Below are positions 47,616 to 59,962 of a stretch of 64,000 bases of DNA, piece after piece (within the stretch, counting starts at the first letter, position 1; each line of letters starts with the position of its first letter). The stretch is from Rhynchosporium graminicola (Eukaryota > Ascomycota > Leotiomycetes > Helotiales > Ploettnerulaceae). The notes beneath the pieces were generated by a model, which saw nothing but the letters and a program-made list of their open reading frames with translations, was not told the DNA's origin and did not search any database. Made by a program: the position numbers and the translations under genes. Location of the stretch: positions 62,001 to 126,000 of the forward strand of contig FJUW01000030.1 in assembly GCA_900074885.1 (NCBI GenBank), read 5' to 3'.

Positions 47616-49447
47616 AGCGACAAAATATTGAATTTTCAAAAGAACTGTGTCATATCGCCCCAGGGAGTAAAGCTGCAAAAGAGATGCCCCAATACGCACC
47701 CAAATAAAGCTACAAGAATCTGTAGCAGCTTCGCTCTGGTTTATCGTCAGGTGGCGAATCAAATTCCAATCTGCAGATCTCTCACCTGATCATCTAATGC
47801 TGGAACTGTATAATGGTCTAAACCGATGATCTCAACTTCACTTTGTGTATTCAAGGTGGTGGACGACACTTGAATACTCTTTTCGATTCTATCAATAGAT
47901 ATACTGTAACATACTCTACTTTTGCTGAGAATACAAGGCTCTCGAACATTTACATGACACATACTGACTAGCCTTAAAGCAACGTCGACAATGATTCTTT
48001 CTACACTGGTCAACTCCTCACATGTCCCAGGATATCAAGGCAAATTACAATGCGGTGTGTACAGGGCTGCCAATGGCATCTCGATCGAACATCAAGAACA
48101 AAAAAATAATCTGCCAACTAATTACTGATAACTTTAATAAAGTGAGGTGATGAAGTTAGAAATGCAAAGTGTCTGTCACCATAGCTTCGAGTGATTCTAG
48201 AGTCGTTGGTCACTTCAGTAGTATGTTCCTTCGACATCATAGAAGTTACCTGGCGAACACTTTTCACTTCACAGATAACGGTGACACTAGTAGCTGGCTC
48301 GGCAAAGGCGAGGTCCTCCAGTTACCCGGCGCATCCCTTGCAAAAGATCAAGGATATATCGGTACTCCGCTTTCTTTTCGTCATTGGCTTCTGAGATAGC
48401 TGTTTAATCCGCTATCACAGTTTCGGAATCTCCACGTTCTTCTCGCAGCATGACTCAAGTCACTTTACCACCGGACCCAAGTAAGCAGGTGCTACTACTG
48501 ATCGAGTGTACCAATGCTGTACCGACTACAAATGAGGGGACACGTGCTTTAGCTTTAGCTATAGTAATCGCAGCTGTTTGGATCGGACTGACAAGGAGGA
48601 CTACTTAATTTTTCAATCCTTCTTCGGTTAGATACCCCAATGATGAGACAGCCACACAGTGACTGACGCGTAAGTTTGCCAACCCAAGGGCTTTCAATGA
48701 TATCACGCACGGTACGAATCCATACCAGAATACCCGAGGCTTCTTATCTACGGAAGGATATAGCAGAGACTCACGAGGAGAACGTAATGGCCATGCTGAT
48801 GTCTCAAACCCAATTCAACGCAACTATGAAGAGTTGTATTAACATATTTAAGAATCACAAATCCAGAATTCTCCGTTACGTTTTCTTCCGTGCTCTGCTT
48901 CTGGGCTACGGACCTGATCACTAATCACTATCATCAGATGTGCTTTCCACATAGTGTGTACGCCCGGATCGACACACTTTTACTTCGTGTTAATCTCGTA
49001 GGGCCTACCTCACTACAATCTACGTGTTCTCTCTTCTTTTGACTGTCGTTTGATCTACCAGACCCTTCAGACAATATGAAACTAAGTCTACTTGCCTCTA
49101 TCTCAAGACACCAGGTTTTTTTTTCCGGCTTTTCTGTTGCTTTTCTGTCCTGATACAAACAAGCAGCGGTGATCAAATAATGGTGGCCGGTGGCTGAATG
49201 GATGCTTCGGTCAGCTGGTATATAGAATTCTAAGCAATCCTTTCCCTCGATTGCTTCGCGGTCGCGGCGTCACATTATCCCCAGGGTGAGACAAGCAGTA
49301 GAAACAGATCCTCCAGTCAAGAACAGTAAGACATGTTATTGCTAGAGGGATATATGCAGAATCTTACGCCTAAGGTATCAACAGATCATAAAAGATGAAC
49401 ACTCAGGCAGTCCACGACTGGACATTCCGCCAGATCTCCCTCCCTTC
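47616..49447. other. intergenic, right flank of the transposon island
   Basis: No supported gene. A minus-strand frame at 47759-48013 is moderately protein-like (for example EIIGLDHYTVPALDDQ followed by a GTGAGA donor-like site), but I cannot name it or find partner exons. Frames at 48.17-48.4 and 48.68-48.92 kb have no recognisable motif. Confidence 0.4.
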
Positions 49448-51771
49448 TCACAATTTCGGCTCTAATTTCGAACAACAGCTGTCATCTCTGACAAGCGTAC
49501 TCGTCAAGTTCCGATTCGAAGGTACATCGAGCGCCGGATTGGCGATGAAGAAGTCCGCGGGCTTGATATGGAGTTGCATGATATCGACAGGCCTAGGATA
49601 ACGCAACCATCAGTAAAAGACGCCTTCGATTTCAGAAGGAACCAGGGACTCAGCGAACTCACATGACTGGCCAATCCTCCACTCTGGGATTATGCGTCAA
49701 GCCAAAACAACTCCAAACAACGACATCCGTATTCGTGACATCTTCATTCCTTTTCACGGCATCGCTCACGCCTCCAATCTCATCCTTACTCTGCAACGTA
49801 TACCTACCTCCCGCGTAGAGCTCGCCATCTCTGTATTTCGTAACCCAGACATGGTGCTTAGCGAACTGTGCTCTGCGCGCTTGAATAGAATCCGGTTGTG
49901 CTAATAAGAGCTGTGTGTCCATAGGCGTGAATTTGTAGCCGACGGGGTGACCGCTGATTGGGTTGACGATGTTCGGGTTGATCATCTTGATGACTCTGTT
50001 GAGTTGTGGCGCTGCATCTAGAGATGTCGATTTCAGGATTTCGTTCTGGACGACTTCATAAAAATTTCCCCTGGGGTTGCGTTCTGCTGATGTAGGCACG
50101 GCGTGAGATTCTTCTGTTACAACCGTGTTTGCCGCTCCGTCGACAGCGGGATCAATTCGGACTGCGAAGATGTGTTGATGGTTTTGAGCCAAGACACCCG
50201 GTGAAACGACATTTCCATACGCGGAAGTCTTGCCAGCGTCAATCGAGACCACGGAAACGATACCAGTGGCACGGACTTCGACCATGACGCCGCCTGCCTG
50301 GTCGAATTTGTAGGCGAATATGTATTCGTAGTTGGCGAGGGTTATGATGAATTGGATTACTAGCTCGCGGTGACGAGTTACGACAGCGCGGCCGGTGCGC
50401 CAGTTGGAGTGTTTCCAGGCTATACCATTGTCTTGCTCGTGCATGCAGACGACGTTGGGGCTGACGGTTGCTGTTCCATCACTGGCAGTGTTGACGGAAT
50501 CGAAGTACTGCTTTAGATGAGCTCAGTTCCTCAGACGAAATCGTGGCTAGGACGTACCTTGATGTGACCGAGGCAATCGCAGCCAAGCTCCAAGTTATTT
50601 GCACAGATTCCAGCACCTCCATCTCCAAAATCGAAAGCTTGTTTGCGGTGAAAAGGTGCTCTTGGATCTGCATATGGAACAGTCTGTACCGTCAGCACGA
50701 CGATTGCTTGTAAGTGGGGCATGACTTACCATCTCGCTTAAACTTAACCGATATATAACACTCCTCCCATCATACCTGATATCATGCAAGGTCGCTCCCT
50801 CCCTATAATTAAACCCAACTCTGAATCTCCACTTCTGCCACTCCACCAGACTCCCATCCGTAATCTTATAACTTGGTCCATCCGGCTGTACAACATTGAG
50901 CTGTTTCAAATCCTGCCTCAAACCACCGGATAGAAGTTCGGGGACACATTCAGCGGAGCAATACCGATCCATGAGATTTCCTACTGAAGTGCCGTAGCTG
51001 AGACCGTCTTCTGAGCCGCCGGTTGCGAGATGGTCGACACGGATAATTTCTTTGGTACGGGCATCCATGATGGGAATCAGAGGAAGGGGGTAAGCGTAGA
51101 AATTTGAGTCGGGATTCTTGGCTCGGGTATCATTGGCGAAGCAGAGGGCTTGGAAATAGCGGCGGTAATCTTCATCCTCATCAGGTCCTGGGTATATCAG
51201 TACATGCATTTGCCAGATTTCATTCAAGACCGACGGGAGAGGTCGTACCTCCGTAAGGCCAAGGCTCTACAACAACCTCAAAATGTTTCGGGATGCTTAG
51301 CTTCGCGACCTCTTCCTGAAACAATGGAGATGCCGCAACAGCAGCAGTCACATCATCAAACTCCTTTCTACGACACAATCAGTTTCTAACTGTCAAATCT
51401 CAAATCCCAAACTCGATGACTTACAACGTGAGAGCAGCATGCGCAGGCTTCTCGACCACTGTCTGATCAATAACAGCCCTCTTCACAACATCGATCAAAG
51501 ACTCGCAATACTTAGCGACCTTGTCACTCCCAATAACATCATAATTTGCACGTGCCAGCCGTGCTGGTCTCTTTGTCTCACGGGTAAGTTTCCCTTTGCT
51601 CTCCAAATCCAGAAAAGGCTGCAATTCTGCCTTTAGAGGTTCCTCGAGAGCGATAGCTCGGAAGTCGATTAAAGAGTTCTTATGTGAGTTGAGGACGATA
51701 TCTCTTGCGATGTGCGTTTCCGAGATTGTGAGGGGCTGGAGTGGATGGGGTAGTTGCTTTGAGAAAGACAT
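49448..51771 (-). CDS. copper amine oxidase
   Basis: Oxidative deamination of primary amines to aldehyde, ammonia and hydrogen peroxide using copper and a topaquinone cofactor made from a Tyr. Six exons (51425-51771, 51249-51367, 50730-51187, 50558-50683, 49663-50507, 49448-49592) join in phase to 679 residues, normal for fungal enzymes. The topaquinone motif is TLANYEY with Tyr410. The catalytic base is Asp326 in RKQAFDFGDGGAG. Copper ligands are His460 and His462 in NHQHIF, plus one of the two His of HHVWVTKY (about 568-569). The end, DWPVMPVDIMQLHIKPADFF, ANPALDVP, is typical. There is no signal peptide; whether it is peroxisomal or cytosolic is uncertain, since the C-terminus (EPKL) is only a poor PTS1. 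It faces away from the permease gene across a 1.7 kb shared upstream region. Confidence 0.95.
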
Positions 51772-53469
51772 CTTAGTTATTGTTGATGTTGAGTAGTTGG
51801 TGCGGAAGGGTAAGGAAAGGTTATGATGTTCTCATCAGGAAACGTACTAGGGGAGAGAACTACTTATACTGCCCGAGAGTTCATCTGAACGTACGTCCTT
51901 GTGGGCAACTTAGCTCCCAGTACGCTATCCGAAAGTCGAAAGCTGGTCCCAAACCACGTATGTGAAATGTATCACTCAATGACTTTCGCCCAATGAGGCC
52001 TCGTAGTAAGGAAATGACCCGGCTATTATCAGGATTGCCGGACCACCCGAGCTCAGGTTTTCCATTGATAGAAGAAGGTTCTCGGGTATGCACAAGCAGC
52101 TCGGGTAAATAGTCGAGCATTGCCGAGCTCACCCATCGCAGCTCTTGGAGCGAACTCCACCCGAAAGTCCACACGCCGTCGTTGGATATATTCTCGCCTA
52201 TCGGAGCTGGTCAAGGTGACTGACTACCTTAGCGGACCACCCCCGTCCAGGTAGCATTCACGAATTCTGGATGATTCAGAATGCATTTAAAACTCTGGCT
52301 AATTAAGTAGGAGTAGACTAATAACACATCGCTTTCTCAGCGCTGATGATATCCAAGGTTTCCCGTGGGGGCTGAAAACTCGCAAATCTAGGAGTACGTG
52401 GATCATAACTCTATTAAAAATCTGATATCAGAATCGATTGATTCGCGAAAAGTTCTCGCGGGTGAGTCGCTCGAGTGATTACCGAGTGTATAGAGTAGGA
52501 TGTGTGAATGCCTACCTATAGGAGTACTGATTGCGTTTATCACTAGCTAGTACCATAGCCCTACTTCTAATTAGCCCAGCGGAAGCTCGCGTGAATACCT
52601 CTAGAATCAATCACAATTTCTGAAAGAAACATTAGTTCCGAACGCAAGGAAAGGATGACTGAGAAGAGGGCTTAACGCTGCCGGCAAGTCAACCCTATTA
52701 AAATCATACTAATTTTGCATATATCTATACTGGACGGGTTTTGAGAGCTAGCGTATGATTAGACGATCAAAACACGTGAAGAGTATTACTCTTATCGAAT
52801 CAAATAGTTGCTAGGCAATTAGGAAAGGTAAGGTAATTGGATTAATCGAATTCCTCGAATCTATCTACCTCGTTATTATTGCTATAAGGGGGTGGGGGAG
52901 TCTGAGGGGGGTCGAAGGGGCACCCCTTCAGTAGACATACTGAATAACTGAATACCTTTTGCACCCTGCTTCGTTACTATATACTTTACAGATATAGTGG
53001 TCGTCTATGATTACAAGTTATTCACCTTGCTTTCGGGCTCGTGCCAGTGGTCACACTACCACCCCAGTCATTGATATATTCCGTACGTGAATGCTATAGT
53101 CTTGCTATATGATTCAGGAGCCAATCACAGAAACCCCCATGCTCCGCTAAGGTTTGTTTTCGAATTCTCCGAACTGTTTACCGACGATGGGGTAGCCCGC
53201 ACTGTTTGTTTGACAAGCATGCGGGCGTGCCGAAGTACGTGCGGTGCCTTATCGCTATCTGTCATTCATTGTGTTATCACACCGTTATCACGTCCTTCAC
53301 AGATCTCAGATACCACTTATTGACAATTCCTTATCTTCAATCCGAAGGTCTTAATCTCCCGGGGACAGAAAGGTAACACATAAAGGTTGAGATCCCGGGA
53401 CCTCTCATGTTCGGACCATTATTATCATAATCAATTACATCAGCACACTCAAACCCTATCCGAACAACT
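51772..53469. other. divergent promoter region, amine oxidase / permease
   Basis: No gene seen. It is AT-rich at 52.25-52.87 kb, with a G-rich stretch at about 52887-52920. If the two flanking genes are co-regulated, the sites should be here. Confidence 0.5.
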
Positions 53470-55263
53470 ATGGCGAACAGAATCAGCAAACAGCCTGACA
53501 GCATAGCACACAGTGAGATGGGAACGGATATGGAAAAGGTTCCTGGCGAAGAACTTGCCGATGTAGGATGTGGAGACAGCGACTTGATCCCTGGTGGACA
53601 TGTCAATGAACTACGTCGTGACTTCTCAGTATGGTCGTTGGGATCGTTGTGTCTTTGCTTGATGGCGACCTGGGAGGCCCTCACAAGTGTTGTGGGTGCT
53701 GCTCTTACGAATGGAGGAGCGCCATGTTTATTTTATAATTAGTGAGTCCGGTTTGCAGTCGTGCAGTCTCCTTGCACGGATATGGAGTTGACTGTTTGGA
53801 TAGCATCATATCATTCATCGGCTCCATAGCGATTGCTTCGTCGTTGGCAGAGATCGCTTCGATCTATCCTACAGCTGGAGGTAAATCCTATCCTCCACCT
53901 TCTGCACCGTAATCGAGATCACTCAACAAGACGAAGCACCTGATCTTGGAAGACTGCTGACAGTGAAAAGGTCAATACCACTGGGTAGCAGTTCTAGCAC
54001 CGAAGAAACAGAGGATTATCGCATCATGGTTCACAGGCTGGATCTCCATCGGCGGACAAATTGTGCTTACAGCATCAGCGGCGTTTGTAGTTGGACTGCA
54101 ATTCCAGGCTTTGATCACAATCAACAACGATGGATATGTGCCTCTACGATGGCAAGGAATGCTCTTCTACTGGGTTGTGCTGCTGTACTCGACCGCGATC
54201 AACCTCTGGGGTTCGAAGATGCTACCACACTCAAATCTTGCCTCAGGTTCGTCCAATCTGCAGGCAACAATTTGTGATGGATCCAAGCTAATACCCCATA
54301 GGTGTGGTCCATATCGCAGGCTTAGTTGTTATCATCGCAGTACTGAGTGCCATGGCACCAAAGAACAACGCATCATTCGTATTCCTCGAAGTGACAAACA
54401 GCAGCGGATGGTCAAGCGACGGTGTATCCTGGCTTGTTGGACTCCTCAGCGCAGTCTACCCCTTCCTCGGGTACGACGCCGCCTGCCATCTAGCAGAAGA
54501 GATGCCAAACCCCGCCCGCAATGTACCAATTGCCATGCTGGGAAGTGTGCTGGTCAACGGTGTCTTGGGTCTCGGATTCACAATCATTCTTCTGTTCTCG
54601 CTAGGCGACCTCCAGGAGCTCCTCTCATCTCCAACCGGCTTCCCATTCATGCAACTCTTTCTAAATGTTACCGAGAGCAAAGCCGGAACAACTATCTTGG
54701 TCCTCATCATATGCCTGGTCGCAACTGCTGCCAATGTAGCTGGGTTGACTTCAACATCTCGAACTTTCTGGGCTTTTGCTAGAGATTCTGCAACGCCATA
54801 TCCAAAGTACTTCGCCCATGTCGATAAGAAAATGCAGATCCCGGTCCGAGCAGTGGTTGCGATAGCTCTTGCGCAGGCCTTGCTCGGAATGATATACTTG
54901 GTCAACACTACCGCTTTCAATGCCATTCTTTCAATGTCAATTCTCGGCATGTATAGTTCATACTTCCTGCCGATTGTGTGTATGCAATTTTATGGCAGGA
55001 AGATGATCGCATCGACAGGTCGTTACGGACCATTCAAGCTGGGAAACATTCTGGGACCAATTATAAACGTGGTTGCCATTCTCTGGCTGCTGCTGGCGAT
55101 GCTTTTCAGCATGTTCCCATCCGTGCAACCTGTTACCACGGCGAACATGAACTATGCGAGTGCCGTGATGGGAGCATGGGTCCTCGCTGGAGTGGCTTTC
55201 TTCTTTATTTCCGGGAAGGGTAGGTACTCGGGACCTCTTATTGAACTTGATGCCGTAGCTTAG
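53470..55263 (+). CDS. amino-acid/GABA/choline-type permease (APC superfamily)
   Basis: Uptake of amino acids, GABA, choline or related amines across the plasma membrane. Four exons (53470-53741, 53804-53880, 53971-54246, 54302-55263) join in phase to 528 residues. A 55-residue hydrophilic N-terminus leads to SVWSLGSLCLCLMATWEAL. The next joins restore the family text FYNYIISFIGSIAIASSLA, EIASIYPTAGGQYHWVAVL and PKKQRIIASWFTGWISIGGQ, all marks of the fungal choline/GABA permease group. Twelve or so membrane segments follow. GYDAACHLAEEMPNPARNVP is the conserved loop after the sixth or seventh span. The introns are 57-90 nt. It converges with the Zn2Cys6 regulator (266 bases between stops). 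Substrate not resolvable. Confidence 0.94.
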
Positions 55264-55529
55264 CGAAATTGTCGTCGTATAAAAGCGTGGTTTAGGTTTG
55301 AAGTCAAGCGAGGGATAAGAGAGGTAGGCAATGGACGTGCTGCCTTCCGCTATCTGGATGGCTCGTAGAATTGTGATTTAGATTCTCTTCCGAAGATCTT
55401 CATAAAGTTGAGATTTCAGCCCAAGTCTCTCTTCAAGGCCCAACCTCATCAAGTCCAGAAATAGGCATAGAAAGGGAAACCATTGATAACTCACATCGAG
55501 TTGGCAACCTTGCTTCCGTAGCCCCATTT

Positions 55530-57961
55530 TCATCCGGAATAACTATTGATGTTGTTGAAATTGTTGAGATTGTTTAGCCCATAACCTCCATCAAGAAGAC
55601 CACGAAGTTGGACATCAAATGCAAAGAAGTCATCATTGGCATCTCCTAAATTTTTCAGGAATCCCCAGTCTTCATTTGCGATTTGAGGCATCTGTTCCAT
55701 GCCCGAGTAGCCATTGGATACTTGAGCTGACCCAGAAGGATATATCTGACTCTGGATGGATGCTTCTAGTGCTAAGGACAATTTATGTGTCAGTGACTGC
55801 TATGTTGAAGTTCTTTACACAAAATAGTGTAGTGCAGGTTATGGTTGCGAGTTTGCGACAATCATATTATCGGAAAGGGTATTGATTACCTGGCGAGCCG
55901 ATGGTCCTTGCACCTGAATTATTCTGGGTATGCATTTCTTGAGGTAGGTCGTACACTTCTATGTCAGTCCAAATAGTCAAATAATCACTAGTGAAAATGG
56001 ACTTACTAGCAGCCAACATCTCGTGACGTTTACCAGCGCTCTTCCAGGATTTTCCAAGCATAGAAAGCCAGTGGATGCAAAGTTGGAGAAGTCTATTGGT
56101 TTCGGGGCTTGGTTCTTTCGAACTCTTGGAGTCATACAATAAAGCGCTGGCAGCAGTGAAGACGCTGAATACCATATCGCATGGAAGTCCTAAAAGGCGG
56201 CCGATGTACTTCTCAAGTACAATGCAGATGTTCTTTGCCGCATCTAGACATACTTCAAGAGGGTCGGGTGAATCTGGGGTGGCAGGATTGTACGTCCAGC
56301 GTGCAATGAATGGGCGGTGGATGAGAATGCTACAGTGCCATGCAACCTGTCCTAATTAGATAAGATGGGAAGCAGAACCGGCATCACTTACAACGTAGTT
56401 TGTGATCGCTGCCGGGACTGATGTAAGGCTTTCACTTAAGTCAAGCCTTAATGGGGATGCTTCCATTTGTCTTTCCCACTCTTTCAAAGCAGCCCAGAGC
56501 TCTAGCCTTTTTGCTTGTCCAGCAAGTTGGTTCTCACGAATCGCCTTTCTGGCCGCGATGCCGTAGATCTCTCGACACACGCGCTCAAAGATCATAGACA
56601 GCGTAATGCTCGTGTGAAAACCAGAAATCGTTCGTAACTTGATGGAAGTATTCTTGAACTGTCCGGGGTTGTTTTGACCTTCAGCCTGAGTAGACATCAA
56701 CTCGAACTCGTCAGCTTCAGAGGTTGATGGGTATGGGCAGTCACACTCCTCTGCTCTGAGAAGAACAGGCTTGCCCATGTCACATGAAATTATCTTGTCG
56801 AGAATATAGATATTCCACCACAATCTAGACTTGACCTCGAGCTGAATTGGGTCATCCGATTCATCTAGCCGGTGCATGCGTAAGTCTATCGCCATCGCGG
56901 CAGCGACTGAGCAAAGAATCGCAGCCTGCCCATATTCTGCGACACCATGCTGTTGTAAACAGAGAATAGTTAAAACTTGACAAGCTGTAATTGAGGGCTC
57001 AAGGGCATGTATCAAATGTGGTTCCTTACTGCCGTCACCTCGCTGCAGAATATCAAAGGCTTCCTGCAAGAATTGCCTTGGCTCGGGACATTTCTGCATA
57101 ACAGCATTACGGGGCTGTTGCGTTGGTGAATCTACACAGGAAGCAATGCTGAATATAGCCGCCACGAGAGCCGGGTGCATCACATCAGATGGAGAGCCAT
57201 AGTCCATTGACTAAAGCCATGATCAGCTATATTCTTTGATTGGTCCATTACTCAACCGCAAAGCTTTATGTATGAGATTTGCAGAACAAATGACTGTCTG
57301 CGTTGCAATCAAGCTCGTATTGCAATGCGCAAAGATACTTACTGTGTATAAAGGCTTGTAAAGTATCGGCCATAGCGGGTGCAGGCAATTGAAATAAGTC
57401 TGCAAGAGTCGAGTGGAAAGCTCCGTAGACACAATACTTATAGCACACGCAGCTCGTCGAGAAGGCAAACGCACACTTTCCATCGCAGTGTATGGGCTTT
57501 GGCTCGCCGGATCATGGCGCTGGTCATCTCGGGAGGAGTAGGTTGGAGGGGGAGGGCGAGGTCGTGGGCTTTCTCCAATGCTTGGTCTCGGTCTGCTTTG
57601 AAGAGAGTTCAGCAAACGTTAACATCTTGATCATCGCTTGTCATTGTCCGTGTGGTCCATATTTCCACTCCAATCGTGCTCCGGCGCATTATCATACTAC
57701 AGTAGGCTTATCACCATTTTTTCGGAAGCTTCAAACTAACCTTCGTTTCGATATCCCGTACGAGCATTCAATCTGCTTATACTGACAAGGAGTACAGGCC
57801 GGGAAAGTCCCATCACACTGTACGATACTGATTAGCTTTTTGCCGAAACCTGAGGAGGAGGAGGGAATTGATAAATATTTACTTTGACTTTTTTTAGCCC
57901 GCAGGGCTGGCAAGCTTGAGATACGCGCTTGCGCGGTGGCTGTTGTTGTGGATCCGACATG
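55530..57961 (-). CDS. Zn2Cys6 transcription factor, apparent frameshift in zinc cluster
   Basis: Nuclear regulator: N-terminal zinc cluster, then the fungal-specific factor (MHD) domain. Exons from the C-terminus: 55530-55771, 55890-55958, 56007-56346, 56392-57210 and one ending at 57343, all in phase. The MHD region includes MDYGSPSDVMHPALVAAIF, LEVKSRLWWNIYILDKIIS, GKPVLLRAEECDCPYP and AWHCSILIHRPF. The last exon is Asn-rich. The N-terminus is MSDPQQQPPRKRVSQACQPC from 57961; the second half, CDGTFPACTPCQYKQIEC, is in the next exon (about 57733-57818). Joining the two needs one base fewer in the A7 run at 57889-57895; with six A the text would be CGAKKVKCDG, the canonical form. The join between about 57730 and 57600 is also unresolved. 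Either assembly errors or a damaged gene. Confidence 0.85.
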
Positions 57962-58581
57962 TTGCGCAGGGCTACAGGAATCGAAAGATTGTCGTATCGG
58001 GCGAGCCGATCAATTACGTTTGGCCCGGTGGTTATTCCACGGATTCTGGGGAGAGGAAGTCGATTCCGGGTGTCGTGGATAGGTGTTTTGTTACACGGGA
58101 TAGGGAGAAACTGATGTAGTCCGAAGCGGCTGCCGACGTCTGGGAATAGCCGGCGGGTATTCGGTAAAGTGCTAGCGAAAACTGGGTTATCAAAACACCA
58201 ATAGAACGCAACAATTTCTATTTCGAGTCATATTCATGCAACATGTCTGTAGGCTATGCCTATTCGGTGAGCCCCTGGCGATTTATACCGGCAATATGGA
58301 GATGCTTGTTTACAATTTACATATTTACATAATCAGCAGAGACTACCTAATCGAGCTTTTGTAGCAGCTTTTGAGGCACGAGACGACACTCATCAATCCG
58401 AACAAGCAATCGAGTGGCCACGCTCCTGGTTCAATCTTATATTCAGAGTCATATGATAGCAGGAAGGAGCACCCTTAATATCAATCAACAAGTAACTATA
58501 GTGCTGCTATTCACTAGGAATACCTGAAAATGGAAACTCTTGCATCCAACAATGTAGGTGTCAAATTATCCGTCACGGCCT
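57962..58581. other. intergenic, regulator promoter side
   Basis: Nothing recognised. It lies upstream of the Zn2Cys6 gene and downstream of the GH64 gene. Confidence 0.5.
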
Positions 58582-59962
58582 TCATTCACAGCCAACTGCC
58601 ACAATCAATGACTTCGGATCTCCACTAACAAATCCAGACTGGTCAACGCCACCTCCACCAGCCGGCACATCATCATAAGGAAACGCATACCCCCGTCCAT
58701 CAATGTTCGCCTCATGACACAGCCTCGCGTAATGATTCGTAACAGGCAACTTATAAAATTCGTCCACCTTTTCAGCATTTGGATGGATCTGCTCATTCAG
58801 TAGCGTCGTCCTATTGAAACCTGCGGTAATTCTCGCAGTAAGTGGTCCTAACGCACCGGCATTTTTCGCGAATGGTCCGGAACTACAGCCGAAGATATCG
58901 GCGGTGGAGGGTTTGGTAAAAGAGCCTGCGCCGGAGAATTCGAGTTTGCCACTATTGCATTTGCCCTTGACTTTGCCCCATTGAGCATGCGTGTCAATTT
59001 CGATACAACAGTTGGTGTACTTGTCGTAGACTTGGTCGACGTATGGTTCGTAGTAGCCTTTAAAGAGATTACCTCCTGCCATTACAATTCCGTTGTTGGG
59101 GCTCATGACACGCAATGGTTTCCTACATACTGATTAGGATCGCTTACAGCTTGCCAGTCTACGGGAAGATAGTCGGTACTGACCCATTAGCTTCATAGAC
59201 AAGTTTACTCCAATCTTTATTATCCTGAGCTTTAAGACCGTCAACAACATGCTGAAATCCATCCGGTTTCAGCCCAAGGACTTTCTGCTCGGCTCCATCT
59301 TTAGGTTGGAAGGTCAAAGAGACAGATAAGCTGACGAAGTCAACGTAGCTAATGTTAGCGTAGATGGAGTTGTTAGCAAATGTGAACTCGCAGAAGTCCC
59401 ATGTAAGATTGATGTTTGGATCTGAGGGGTTTGAGATTGATGGCTCGACAAGAGCGGGGCCGGGGTTGACAATAAACTTGAAAAGATGATTAACACCATT
59501 ATCGACCATTGAATTCGGACAGCTCATGGGGTCAAGGGTTTGGGATTGTTGAGTTAACGGCTCACCTTCAACTCATTATCAATAGCGAACCAAATCCTAC
59601 CACCAGCAAGCTGAGGAATCGTAACCGTGATGGTACTGCCAGGAGCACCCAGTTTGATTGAGCAATTCTCGGATAGTGGCTGCAGAATTTCATTCGGGGA
59701 ACTCGGATAGTACGGAGTCTTGCCATCAGCTTTCATGACACAGACTTGATTGCCTTTGTCGACTGCCAGGCCTGTGATGTAGGCATAAACAGTATTGGAC
59801 TTGGTCCGATTTTGAAGCTGGATGTCCATGGTTGGACCTGTGCTTTCTGATACTGGAGATGCGGTGGATGCTACGGATTTGGCTGCTCCCATAATTTTCT
59901 GAAGGAGTGAGTCTATGTTCCGAACTATTCTGGAGATATGGACTTACCTGGAATAAGGGCAT
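58582..59962 (-). CDS. GH64 beta-1,3-glucanase-like protein
   Basis: The glycoside hydrolase 64 family cleaves beta-1,3-glucan to laminaripentaose and has a thaumatin-like plus beta-barrel fold. Four exons (59948-59962, 59566-59898, 59184-59476, 58582-59122) join in phase to 393 residues. The first exon encodes only MPLFQ. Family text: QLQNRTKSNTVYAYITGLA, GGRIWFAIDNELKFIVNPGP, TWDFCEFTFANNSIYANISY, VDFVSLSVSLTF, NGKPLRVMSPNNGIVMAGG, LPVTNHYARLCHEANIDGRG and YAFPYDDVP. The length is normal. The N-terminus (MPLFQKIMGAAKSVAST) is not a signal peptide as read, unlike secreted members, so it may act inside the cell, leave by another route, or have an upstream start I missed. Confidence 0.92.

Noticed and set aside
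47759..48013. Minus-strand frame of 84 codons with a donor-like site after it
   Set aside because: Moderately protein-like, but no partner exon, motif or start context was found.
54063..54782. 239-codon plus-strand frame inside the permease gene
   Set aside because: It runs out of frame through exon 3, an intron and exon 4 of the permease; composition is Arg/His/Ser-rich as expected of a shadow.
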